A stretch of DNA of 64,000 bases from Allokutzneria sp. A3M-2-11 16 (GTDB lineage: Bacteria > Actinomycetota > Actinomycetes > Mycobacteriales > Pseudonocardiaceae): assembly GCF_024213555.1 (NCBI RefSeq), contig NZ_JANAVO010000010.1, positions 158,192-222,191 of the forward strand, written 5' to 3'. A program made the position numbers and the translations under genes. This document shows, piece by piece, positions 1 through 7,614 of the stretch. The notes under the pieces are model-generated. The model had not been told where the DNA came from and did no database searches. It was given only the letters and a program-made list of their open reading frames with translations. The stretch's first letter is position 1. Each line of letters starts with the position of its first letter.

Positions 1-571
1 CGTCGTTGAAGGCCAGCGAGGTGATCGTGCAGAACGCCAGCAGCATGGCCACCGCGAGGAACACGCCCGCGCGGCCCCACCGCTCCCGCCGGGCCACCGC
101 GAAGGTCATCAGCGAGCCGATGATCGTGGCCGAGACCGACAGCAGCAGGCCGATGTGCGGCGGTGAGTCGATCGTCGCGTCGAAGCCGTAGACCCCGTGC
201 CACCACTGGTCCCACAGGCCGTAGACCAGGAAGACCGCCGCCGAGGTCCCGGTCACCAGGTAGGCGACGGGCGCGGCGAAGGTCCTGCCGAACACGCCGA
301 CCGCCCGGCCGCCCACCGCCGGGTCCAGCTCGCGGCCCGCGCGCTCGGCCGCCGTCGCGCGCAGCACCACGGTCAGCGCGGTCAGGCCGGTCACCGCGCT
401 GCCCGCGTAGATGAACAGGTGCGGCAGCGTGAAGAACGTGTCCGGGCCGACGTCGATGTGCCACTGCACGTCCCAGCTGAGGCCGATCAGCGACGACATC
501 GCGCCGAGCAGCACGCACAGCGCGGGCGCAAGTCCTCGCGTCCCGGTGGTCCCGGGGGCTGTCACAGCCAT
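1..571 (-). CDS. Multi-pass membrane protein with Trp/His motifs (partial)
   Basis: Starts at ATG 571 and runs off the left edge; about 190 codons are visible. I do not recognise a named family. The translation has about five hydrophobic segments (roughly residues 15-33, 50-70, 95-118, 138-160, 168-188). Trp/His-rich motifs sit near the segment ends: WDVQWH at 33-38, PHLFIY at 50-55, DQWWHG at 121-126 and PPHI at 137-140. Conserved-looking His on both sides of a membrane could bind metal or heme, but that is inference. It is the last gene of a minus-strand run whose upstream members are a YtkA-like protein, a His-rich exported protein and a two-component system, with only 14 bases to the upstream stop, so it is very likely co-transcribed. 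The C-terminus lies outside the window. Confidence 0.7.
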   Translation of the reverse strand, partial: MAVTAPGTTGTRGLAPALCVLLGAMSSLIGLSWDVQWHIDVGPDTFFTLPHLFIYAGSAVTGLTALTVVLRATAAERAGRELDPAVGGRAVGVFGRTFAAPVAYLVTGTSAAVFLVYGLWDQWWHGVYGFDATIDSPPHIGLLLSVSATIIGSLMTFAVARRERWGRAGVFLAVAMLLAFCTITSLAFND

Positions 572-585
572 GGCTCTCCTCTTTC

Positions 586-978
586 TCAGCTCACCAGCAA
601 CGGGAAGACGACGCGCTCGGTCCCCGCGGAGTCCCGCAGCACGACGGTGACCTCCCACTGGCCGGTCATCTCCAGCAGCACGTTCTCGGCGCGGTAGCGC
701 CCCGGGCCCACCGCCGCGGTCTCGGCGAGCGGCATCGCGTGCCCCATGTGCATCACGGGCTCCAGCCGGACACCCTCCACAGTGGACTCTCCGGCGATCT
801 CGACCTCCATCGCCGTAGTCCCCACGCGCGCCCGCTCGACCACCAGGCGCACGGAGTGCCGCGCCGAGCTGGAGTTCAGCTCCACCCGGCCGCCGCCCCC
901 GCCGCCGAGCAGCACGAACCCGCCCGCGGCCACGAGCAGGACGACCAGGGCCACCGCCACCCAGCGCCCGCGCGTCAC
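586..978 (-). CDS. YtkA/FixH-like single-pass exported protein
   Basis: A 130-aa protein starting at GTG 978, which overlaps the upstream stop as GTGA; AAGGAG lies five bases before the start. Residues about 6-24 form one hydrophobic anchor followed by a run of Gly. The remainder looks like a small beta domain of the YtkA/FixH type: it keeps a MHMGHAMP segment, then GRYRAENVLLEMTGQWEV, a pattern typical of these domains. Such domains occur next to copper-handling or cytochrome genes; a role in metal handling here is inference. It is translationally coupled to the 460-aa His-rich protein upstream. Confidence 0.7.
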   Translation of the reverse strand: MTRGRWVAVALVVLLVAAGGFVLLGGGGGGRVELNSSSARHSVRLVVERARVGTTAMEVEIAGESTVEGVRLEPVMHMGHAMPLAETAAVGPGRYRAENVLLEMTGQWEVTVVLRDSAGTERVVFPLLVS

Positions 979-2357
979 CGGGGCTCCTTGCCTGGTGCCA
1001 CAACGATCTCCACCGGTTTGGTCATCAGGGAGTACTCGCGTTCGGCCTGGATCCACGCGCGGTAGCGGCCGGGCGATGTGAAGGTGTGCGTGAACGACAC
1101 CTCCGGCCCGTACGCCGCGACGGTCTCGTCCGGGAGGCCGCCCGCGCCGCCCCGGGTCAGCGGCGCCATGTGGTGCACGTGCGACCAGGTCGCCGAGCTC
1201 GCCGCCGCGCGCCCGACCTCGGGCTCCTCCGGCAGCGGGCCGACGATGATCAGGTGGCCGACCATTCCCAGCCACGGTTGGAGATCGCGCTTCTCGCTCA
1301 TCCGCGCGGTGATCGTCGTGGGGGAGCCGCCTTCGGCGCGCACGGTCTCGGTGGTGGGCACGGCGGGACGTGGTGTGCCGGGCAGGGTGAAACCCGTGGC
1401 CGACCGCAGCAGCTGCACACCGCCGCCGCGCCGGGCGATCTCGACGGAAACCGCGTGGTAGCCCGGTTCTGGCGCGTCGAGGTGCACGCGGTACTCGCCG
1501 GGAGCGACGCGGACCGGGTGCAGGTGCCGCAGCGCTCCGGACGGCGGCACGATCAGCAGGTGTGCCAGCGCGCTGTCGTGGATGAGCAGATCGTCCACCG
1601 GGCGTCCGCTCGCACCGTCGACGAGGCGCAGTGTCAGCTCAACGCCGTCCTGTACCGACACCAACACGTTCACCGGTGGTCGTGATTCGTCCACAGTGGA
1701 CTGCGGGCGGGTGGAGTACGGGTCGAGGACGTTGTCCACCGTGGCGTCGATGTCCTCGCCGGGCACGGGCGGAGCGGGTGTGGAAGCCGACAACAGCGCC
1801 GCCGTCACCGCTACCGCCAAGGCCGCGACGACCCCGCCGCCGGGCACCAGGGCCAGCCACGATCGCCGTGCTTTCACCGACACCACAAGGGAAACGAACA
1901 ACAACACACCCGCGGCAACGAACCCGCCGTAGGTCACGCGCTCCGCCGGAGAGAGCACGGAAACCGGGACCACGAAAGGAATGCGGGCGGTGTTGTCGAT
2001 CACCAGTTCCTGTGGCCCGGGGAGGCTGACCGTGAGCGTGGCGTCGTGCGAGCCGGGCCGGTCACGCAGCTCGACCGAGGTCGCGCTCTCCGTGCGAGGC
2101 CCGCTCACCGAGCCGACACCGGTCGGCACGAGCCGCAGCGACAGACGGCCCGGCTGACTGCCCGCGTGCGTGATCACGTTGACGCGCAACGGTCCTGGCA
2201 CCGCGTCCACCCGGCGCAGCACCACGGTCAGCTCGCGGGCACCCAGGGTCTGCGCGACGTGGATGTCGGCACCGGCCATCGCCCCGTCGGCGAACGCCTG
2301 TGGCGCGCCGCAGAGCAGCAGCAGGAACGCGACCAGCGCGGTGGCGGTGATTCTCAT
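975..2357 (-). CDS. Exported membrane protein with His-rich beta domains
   Basis: A 460-aa protein with a Sec signal peptide (residues 1-24), an extracytoplasmic N-terminal beta-rich part, two membrane segments near 139-160 and 168-192, and a long C-terminal extracytoplasmic part. The C-terminal part has two similar His-containing blocks: HDSALAHLLIVPPSGALRHLHP, split as HDSALAH then LRHLHP, and later GHLIIVGP followed by SHVHHM. This layout is seen in actinobacterial proteins linked to copper or other metal resistance, but I cannot name the family. It follows the response regulator by 36 bases and is coupled to the YtkA-like gene, so the two-component system probably controls it. The ribosome-binding site is weak. 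Confidence 0.7.
   Translation of the reverse strand: MRITATALVAFLLLLCGAPQAFADGAMAGADIHVAQTLGARELTVVLRRVDAVPGPLRVNVITHAGSQPGRLSLRLVPTGVGSVSGPRTESATSVELRDRPGSHDATLTVSLPGPQELVIDNTARIPFVVPVSVLSPAERVTYGGFVAAGVLLFVSLVVSVKARRSWLALVPGGGVVAALAVAVTAALLSASTPAPPVPGEDIDATVDNVLDPYSTRPQSTVDESRPPVNVLVSVQDGVELTLRLVDGASGRPVDDLLIHDSALAHLLIVPPSGALRHLHPVRVAPGEYRVHLDAPEPGYHAVSVEIARRGGGVQLLRSATGFTLPGTPRPAVPTTETVRAEGGSPTTITARMSEKRDLQPWLGMVGHLIIVGPLPEEPEVGRAAASSATWSHVHHMAPLTRGGAGGLPDETVAAYGPEVSFTHTFTSPGRYRAWIQAEREYSLMTKPVEIVVAPGKEPR
1689..1701. repeat. Recurrent 11-bp palindrome TCCACWGTGGA
   Basis: One of five exact copies of TCCAC(A/T)GTGGA noticed in the window, at 776-786, 1690-1700, 24160-24170, 50568-50578 and 55671-55681. 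Flanks often extend it to GTCCACWGTGGAC. All five lie inside coding sequence of unrelated genes and in either orientation. Degenerate relatives occur near 22267, 22330, 29270 and 32022. From base composition far fewer than one would be expected, so this looks like a highly iterated palindrome. Confidence 0.7.
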
Positions 2358-2393
2358 CGAGGCCGAAGGTAGAACGCGGCCCCGACAAGATCG

Positions 2394-3083
2394 TCACGGC
2401 GGCGGGGGACCGGGCATCCCCCGTGCGGGGGACATCGGCACCAGACCGTGCAGGTAGGCGTAGACGGCGGCGTGCACGCGGTCGCGGAGCCCGAGCTTGG
2501 CCAGCACGCGGGACACGTGGGTCTTCACCGTCTCCTCGCCGACGCACAGCTCCTCGGCGATCTCGGCGTTGCTGCGCGCGGCCGCGATCAACAGCAGCAC
2601 CTCGAACTCCCGGCTGGTCAGCCGCTGCACCTCGGCGGGCTTCGACGGTGGCGCGATGCTCTTGGTGAACCGGCTGATCAGCCGCTTCGTCACCGACGGG
2701 TCGATCAGCGCGTCCCCGCGCACCGCCACCCGCATCGCGGAGATCATCTCCTCCGGGGGCAGGCTCTTCAGCAGGAAACCGCTGGCCCCGGCCCGCAACG
2801 CGCGGTAGACGTACTCGTCGCTGTCGTAGGTGGTCAGGACGAGGACCCTGGTGGCGTTGCCCGGCGCGCTGAGGATCGCCTCGGCCGCCGCCAGCCCGTC
2901 CAGCCGGGGCATCCGCACGTCGAGCACGGCCAGGTCCGGGCGCAACCGCGCAGTCTCCGCCACCGCCGCGCGCCCGTCCTCCGCCTCGCCGACGCACTCC
3001 AGGTCCTGCTGCGTGTCCAGCACCGCGCGCAGCCCGGACCGGAACAACGCGTGGTCGTCGGCCAGCAGGATCCGCACGGTCAC
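2394..3083 (-). CDS. LuxR/NarL-type two-component response regulator
   Basis: A 229-aa regulator. The N-terminal receiver has the acidic pair at residues 9-10, the phospho-acceptor Asp55 in LAVLDVRMP, the Thr of VLVLTTYD and Lys106 in FLLKS. The C-terminal NarL/LuxR HTH starts at about residue 155 with LTSREFEVLLL and ends with the recognition helix region EETVKTHVSRVLAKLGL. The GTG start at 3083 overlaps the kinase stop, so the pair is co-translated. Its targets are probably the three downstream envelope genes of the same operon. Confidence 0.93.
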   Translation of the reverse strand: MTVRILLADDHALFRSGLRAVLDTQQDLECVGEAEDGRAAVAETARLRPDLAVLDVRMPRLDGLAAAEAILSAPGNATRVLVLTTYDSDEYVYRALRAGASGFLLKSLPPEEMISAMRVAVRGDALIDPSVTKRLISRFTKSIAPPSKPAEVQRLTSREFEVLLLIAAARSNAEIAEELCVGEETVKTHVSRVLAKLGLRDRVHAAVYAYLHGLVPMSPARGMPGPPPP

Positions 3084-4219
3084 ACGAGCTCCTCGGTCGG
3101 CAGGCTGACCCGCAGTGCCCAGCGGTCCCCGGAGGGGCCGAACGTGGCTTCCCCGCCGAACAGCGCCACGCGGTCCCTGATCCCGGTCAGCCCCGAACCG
3201 GGAACCACGCTGTTGTCGTTGTGCCGCAACGGGTTCGTCACTGTCAGGATGATCTCCTCCGAGCGGTGGTCCAGTGCGACCTCGGCCGCCCCGTCGCCGT
3301 GCCGCAGCGCGTTGGTCAGCGCCTCCTGGAAGATGCGGTAGAGCGCGATGTCGACCGAGCCGGGCAGGTCCAGCGGTGCTCCGGTGGTGGTCACGGTGAC
3401 CGGCAACCCGGCGGCGCGCACACCCGCGAGCAGCTCGTCGGCGTTGCCCATGCCGGGCTGGCGGTGCTGGCTGTCGTCCTTGCCGTGCAACAGGTCCAGC
3501 AGCCTGCGCAGATCCGTCATGGCCGAGCGGCTCGCCGTCTCCACCGCGCTGAGCGAGCGCTGTGCCGCGGCGTTGCCGTCCGCGCCCATGCCGAGCCGGG
3601 CCGCGCCCGCGTGCACGCCGATCGCGCTGACGTGGTGGGAGATCATGTCGTGCAGGTCGCGGGCGATGGAGCTGCGTTCCTCCGCGAGCGCGCGCCGGAT
3701 CGCCGTCTGCGCCGCGTGCTCCTGGCGGTCGGCGCGGCGTTCGAGGTCGGCGATGTAGGCGCTGCGCGTGGTGGTGTGGCGGCCGACGATCCACGGCAGC
3801 ACCGCGCTGGTGGTGATGGCGATCGCGAGCGGCAGCACGCCCGGACCGGGGAACTTGCCGTCGAAGACGTCGGCCACCGCGAGCGCGCCGATCGCGAGCA
3901 GGCCCGGTCCCGCGGGCAGCCACGCGCCGACCCGGTAGGCGGCCATCATCCCGCCGGTGTTGCAGATGTGGTGCGAGCCCGGATCGAGCAGGAGGGGGAT
4001 GACGATCTGCACCGCCGCCACGCCCACCGCCACCAGTCCGGACCGCTTCGCCGAACTGGCCAGCGCGGCGTCGACGAGCAGGATCAGTCCGATCGCCACG
4101 ACGTCCACCCAGCCGAAGGCGGGTTTGCGCAGGTTCGTCACGTAGAGCACCGAGTCGACGCTCATGCACAGCGCCGCGACCAGGCGGGACTGCCTGGTCA
4201 ACGTTCCCCGAGTGTCCAC
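3080..4219 (-). CDS. Membrane sensor histidine kinase (HisKA_3 type)
   Basis: A 379-aa kinase starting at GTG 4219 with GAAGG upstream; longer in-frame starts to 4384 lack such a site. The N-terminal ~145 residues carry about five membrane segments with little external loop, so it probably senses something in the membrane. The HisKA_3 dimerisation helix holds phospho-accepting His190 in ARDLHDMISHH. The HATPase region has ALTNALRHG and the GSGLTGIRDR box. It is the first gene of a five-gene operon with its regulator. The stimulus is unknown; envelope metal or redox stress is a guess from the neighbours. Confidence 0.92.
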   Translation of the reverse strand: MDTRGTLTRQSRLVAALCMSVDSVLYVTNLRKPAFGWVDVVAIGLILLVDAALASSAKRSGLVAVGVAAVQIVIPLLLDPGSHHICNTGGMMAAYRVGAWLPAGPGLLAIGALAVADVFDGKFPGPGVLPLAIAITTSAVLPWIVGRHTTTRSAYIADLERRADRQEHAAQTAIRRALAEERSSIARDLHDMISHHVSAIGVHAGAARLGMGADGNAAAQRSLSAVETASRSAMTDLRRLLDLLHGKDDSQHRQPGMGNADELLAGVRAAGLPVTVTTTGAPLDLPGSVDIALYRIFQEALTNALRHGDGAAEVALDHRSEEIILTVTNPLRHNDNSVVPGSGLTGIRDRVALFGGEATFGPSGDRWALRVSLPTEELV

Positions 4220-4369
4220 CGCTGCCCTTCGCTCATCGTGCCGGGCGCAGCGTAATCGGCCCCCGCCCGCGAGGCGTCCCCCGCGCAGGGGAGGAGCACC
4301 GATTCCCCGAGCTACACTCACTCCGCGCCTTCGCCCACCCATCGGTGGGCCCGCGCAGAGGAGAGACGC

Positions 4370-4430
4370 CCGTTTCGTACTCATAACGGGAAAGAGAGCG
4401 CTCCCAAATCCCGTTATGAGTACGAAACGG
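4370..4430. repeat. Palindromic intergenic repeat, copy A
   Basis: Two perfect 21-bp inverted arms (4370-4390 and 4410-4430; core CGTTTCGTACTCATAACGG) surround a 19-base loop containing GAGCGCTC. A related palindrome lies at 56626-56688, with the loop in the opposite orientation. Copy A lies just after the stop of the alpha/beta hydrolase and before the sensor-kinase promoter. It could act as a terminator, but the T-run expected after a stem is absent in the direction of transcription. The rest of the 4220-4446 gap is presumably the kinase promoter. Confidence 0.85.
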
Positions 4431-4446
4431 AAAAAGCGACGCTGGG

Positions 4447-5283
4447 TCAGGGGGCTTGGAGCCAGGCGAGGGTGGTGGGGGTCGCGGCGAAGTGGCCCGC
4501 GTGCGCGGCTTCTGGGGCCCGGACCAGTTCGGCTGACGGGATGCGTTCAGACAGCCAGGTGGAGTGGCTTGCCGGGACGACGGTGTCTAGGTCGCCGTGC
4601 CAGAGGCGGACCGGGGCGGTGATGGTGGCGGGATCGAATCCCCACGGCAGGCCGTAGAGCGCCAGCGCGTCGTCGATCCAGCCGTCCAGGCCGGGGCGCA
4701 GCGCCTCGGTGAAGGCGGCCGAGAGCATGGCCGAAACGTCGGGCTGGGCAAGGACTTCCTGCTCCGCCTGGGGCAGCAGCCTCCGCATGTCCTCCGACCG
4801 CGCGTTGGCCAGGTGGTGTTCGACAGCGGCGCGTCCGAGCAGTGCCGCCGCCCCGCTCTCCTGGTTGCCGTGCATCATCCCAGCGGTCCAGTCCAGGCCC
4901 TCGGCGTCGCGCGGCGCCGTGCTGGCGAGGGTCGCGACGCGGGTGACGCGGTCGGGGTGGCAGGCCGCGAACGCGAGTGCGTGCGGGCCGCCGCCGGACA
5001 CCCCGAACACGGGGAACCGGTCCAGGCCGAGCGCGTCGGCGATCGCCGCGATGTCGTTGGTGGCGTTGACAACCCGGCGTCCGATGTCCGGTGTGGACAG
5101 TCCGTAGCCGGGGCGGTCGTAGGTGACCAGGCGGACGCCCAGCTCGGTGAAGAGGCGGTCGTCCGGGTAGCGGGCCAGACGGCTCATCGGCGTGCCGTGC
5201 GCGTACACCACCGGGGTTCCGCCGGGGACGCCCCACTCCTCGACGGCGAGCACTCGGCCGTCCGCTGTCTGAACTTTCCGCAT
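4447..5283 (-). CDS. Alpha/beta hydrolase
   Basis: A 278-aa alpha/beta-hydrolase-fold enzyme. The oxyanion-hole HG lies in VVYAHGTPMSR, the nucleophile elbow is GVSGGG with Ser96, the acid is probably the Asp of GDLDTVVP, and the base His lies in HAGHF near the C-terminus. There is no signal peptide, so it is cytoplasmic. The substrate cannot be told from the sequence. An alternative ATG at 5295 would add four residues; neither start has a clear ribosome-binding site. The palindromic repeat at 4370 lies directly downstream. Confidence 0.88.
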   Translation of the reverse strand: MRKVQTADGRVLAVEEWGVPGGTPVVYAHGTPMSRLARYPDDRLFTELGVRLVTYDRPGYGLSTPDIGRRVVNATNDIAAIADALGLDRFPVFGVSGGGPHALAFAACHPDRVTRVATLASTAPRDAEGLDWTAGMMHGNQESGAAALLGRAAVEHHLANARSEDMRRLLPQAEQEVLAQPDVSAMLSAAFTEALRPGLDGWIDDALALYGLPWGFDPATITAPVRLWHGDLDTVVPASHSTWLSERIPSAELVRAPEAAHAGHFAATPTTLAWLQAP

Positions 5284-5326
5284 GGGGCGCAACATAATCG
5301 GCGGTGCTGGGCGGCACAGCCCGGTT

Positions 5327-6319
5327 TCACCGAGAGCGCAAGTCCGGCCCCCGGAACGTGCGGCGGTAGCTGCTCGGGGAGACGCCGAGGGCGCCGCGGA
5401 AGTGCTGGCGCAGGGACTCGGCGGTGCCGAAACCGGTGCGCGCGGCCAGCAGCTCGATCGGCAGGTCAGTGGACTCCAGGAGGTGGCGGACACGTTCCAC
5501 GCGTTGGACGGTCAGCCACTCGCCGGGGCTCAGGCCGGTCTCGGCGCGGAACCGCCGGGTGAACGTGCGCCTGCTCATCCGCGCGGAGGCGGCGAACTCG
5601 GCCAGCCCGATCGGCTGGTCGAGGCGGTCGGCAGCCCACGCGCGAGCCACCGCGGTGGTGGTCGGCGCGGTCTTGGGCACCGGGTGCTGGACGTACTGCG
5701 CCTGGCCGCCGTCGCGCCACGGCGGGGCGACACAGGTCCTGGCGACCTCGTTGGCCACCTCGCTCCCGTGGTCCCTGCGCACGATGTGCAGGCAGAGGTC
5801 CACGCCCGCGGTGACCCCGGCCGAGGTGAGCACGTCGCCGTCGTCGACGAACAGCACGTTCGGGTCCACCCGCACCGCGGGGAAGGTCCGTCGCAGGTTC
5901 TCCGCCTCGCGCCAGTGCGTCGTCACCCGCCGCCCGTCCAGCAGACCCGCGGCGGCCAGCACGAACGAGCTGGTGCAGATCGCGGCGAGCCGGGTGCCGG
6001 GCCGGATCTCGGCCAGCGCGGCGGCCACCTCCTCGGGCAGGCCGCTCCCGGCGCACAGCGCGCGCATCGTGTGCGACGGCGGGATCACCACGGTGTCCGC
6101 AGTGCGCAGCGCCGTGGCGTCGTGCGCGACTGTGATGGCGAAGTCGGACGCGGTCACGACGGGGCGCCCGTCGACGCCGCACGTGGTCACGGTGTAGAGC
6201 CCCCGGCCGGACGCGTCGCGGGCCGCGCCGAAGATCCGCGCGGGGATGCCCAGCTCGAACGGGAGGACGCCGTCCAGCGCGAGCACGACCACGCGGTGGG
6301 TGGCCCGATCATTGGCCAC
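5327..6319 (-). CDS. GlxA-type transcriptional regulator (DJ-1/PfpI + AraC HTH)
   Basis: A 330-aa regulator with an N-terminal DJ-1/PfpI-like amidotransferase fold (residues about 10-180) and a C-terminal AraC HTH (about 225-315). The nucleophile-elbow position is present as AICTSSFVLA. In GlxA-type regulators this domain is thought to bind a ligand rather than act as an enzyme. The AraC part shows SARMSRRTFTRRF and ARTGFGTAESLRQHF. It is divergent from the secreted propeller gene at 6373 across only 53 bases, so it probably controls that gene and itself. Confidence 0.92.
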   Translation of the reverse strand: MANDRATHRVVVLALDGVLPFELGIPARIFGAARDASGRGLYTVTTCGVDGRPVVTASDFAITVAHDATALRTADTVVIPPSHTMRALCAGSGLPEEVAAALAEIRPGTRLAAICTSSFVLAAAGLLDGRRVTTHWREAENLRRTFPAVRVDPNVLFVDDGDVLTSAGVTAGVDLCLHIVRRDHGSEVANEVARTCVAPPWRDGGQAQYVQHPVPKTAPTTTAVARAWAADRLDQPIGLAEFAASARMSRRTFTRRFRAETGLSPGEWLTVQRVERVRHLLESTDLPIELLAARTGFGTAESLRQHFRGALGVSPSSYRRTFRGPDLRSR

Positions 6320-6372
6320 GATGGCCCCCGGAACGGTTCTCCGCGGCGGCCCCGGCGGCGAGCCTGGGTGCC

Positions 6373-7245
6373 ATGAAAATCATCTTGGTCCTGGCCGCAG
6401 TGGCCGGAGTCGGCTTCACGAACCCGGGAACGCCTTCGTGGACCGGGCTGCTGTCCCCGGAATCGATCACACACGACACACACACCGACACCTACCTAGC
6501 GTCCAACATCAACGGTGGTGTGGCCGTGAAGGACAACAACGGGTTCATCGCCCGGTTGTCCCCGTCCGGCGGCGCAGCGACAAGGTGGGTCGAGGGCGGC
6601 AAGCACGGCGTGACCCTGAACGCCCCCAAGGGTTTGGCGCTGACCTGGACCACCGTGTGGGTCGCGGACATCGACACCGTGCGGGGGTTCGACCGGACCA
6701 CGGGCAAGCCGGTCGCGCAGATCCCGGTCCCCGGTGCCACCTTCCTCAACGACATCGCCGTGGGCCCGCGCGGTGAGCTGTACGTGACCGACAGCGGCGT
6801 CGGACCGGACGCGACGGGGGCGATCGTGCCGACGGGCACCGACGCCGTCCACGTGATCGACCGGGGCCGTGTCCGCCCGTTCGCCGTCGGTACCCACCTC
6901 AACCAGCCGAACGGGATCTTCGTGCGGCCCAACGGTTCCCTGCTGGTGGCCACCAGGGGCGCGGACCAGGTACTGACGCTCGACCGCACCGGCTCGGTCA
7001 CGGCACGGCGCACGGTGCCGGGTCGCGTCGTCGACGGCGTGCAGGTGCTCCCGGACGGTCGCGTGGCGGCCACGACCTGGAACGGGCCGGGGCTGTGGCA
7101 GGTCAATCCGGACGGAACACACCAGGAGCTGGTCCCCGGCCTCGAACTGCCCGGCGCGGCGGACTTCTCCGTCGACCGCAAGCGGTCGCGCCTGCTGCTG
7201 CCCCTGTTGTTGGAGAACCAGCTGCGGACCGTGACCCTGTCCTAA
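6373..7245 (+). CDS. Secreted SMP-30/gluconolactonase-like beta-propeller protein
   Basis: A 290-aa protein with a short signal peptide (residues 1-16) and a six-bladed propeller fold of the SMP-30/LRE type. Visible motifs include APKGLAL, LNDIAVGPRGELYVTDSG and QPNGIFV, where metal-binding Asn/Asp/Glu usually sit. Families with this fold hydrolyse lactones or bind small ligands; the substrate is unknown. It is divergent from a GlxA-type regulator that probably controls it. Confidence 0.78.
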   Translation: MKIILVLAAVAGVGFTNPGTPSWTGLLSPESITHDTHTDTYLASNINGGVAVKDNNGFIARLSPSGGAATRWVEGGKHGVTLNAPKGLALTWTTVWVADIDTVRGFDRTTGKPVAQIPVPGATFLNDIAVGPRGELYVTDSGVGPDATGAIVPTGTDAVHVIDRGRVRPFAVGTHLNQPNGIFVRPNGSLLVATRGADQVLTLDRTGSVTARRTVPGRVVDGVQVLPDGRVAATTWNGPGLWQVNPDGTHQELVPGLELPGAADFSVDRKRSRLLLPLLLENQLRTVTLS

Positions 7246-7466
7246 GCTCCGGCCGCGCGGTGGAGCCTCGTGAAGCGGCTGGGCAGGACGCGGTGCTTGC
7301 GCACGACGGTGGTGGTCGCGGTGCGGTGCAGCGTGCGCCTGGCCTGCTTCGGGGCGACGCGGCCCTCGGGCTGCGCGTTGTCGCTCATGTGGTCGGAGAT
7401 GGCCATCAGGACGAGCACGGCCAGCCCGGCGGCAACGCCGACCCAGGTGGTGACGATGGTGATCAT
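7242..7466 (-). CDS. Small single-pass membrane protein
   Basis: A 74-aa protein with one membrane segment (about residues 5-24) and a basic cytoplasmic tail. GAGG lies six bases before ATG 7466. It overlaps the end of the propeller gene by four bases in convergent orientation. No family was recognised. The clear start signal and hydrophobic helix favour a real gene. Confidence 0.5.
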   Translation of the reverse strand: MITIVTTWVGVAAGLAVLVLMAISDHMSDNAQPEGRVAPKQARRTLHRTATTTVVRKHRVLPSRFTRLHRAAGA

Positions 7467-7614
7467 GGGAGCCTCGCTTTCCTCGTGACAACACGAGAAT
7501 GGCTGGTCAGCGGGCTGTTCCGGCTCGGCCTAAGGGCCGGGCGGCCCGGCCGGAAGGCTGAGTGACGCAGCGTGCGCGCCCCCGCACCCGCGGTGCGGGC
7601 TCTAACCTGGCCCG

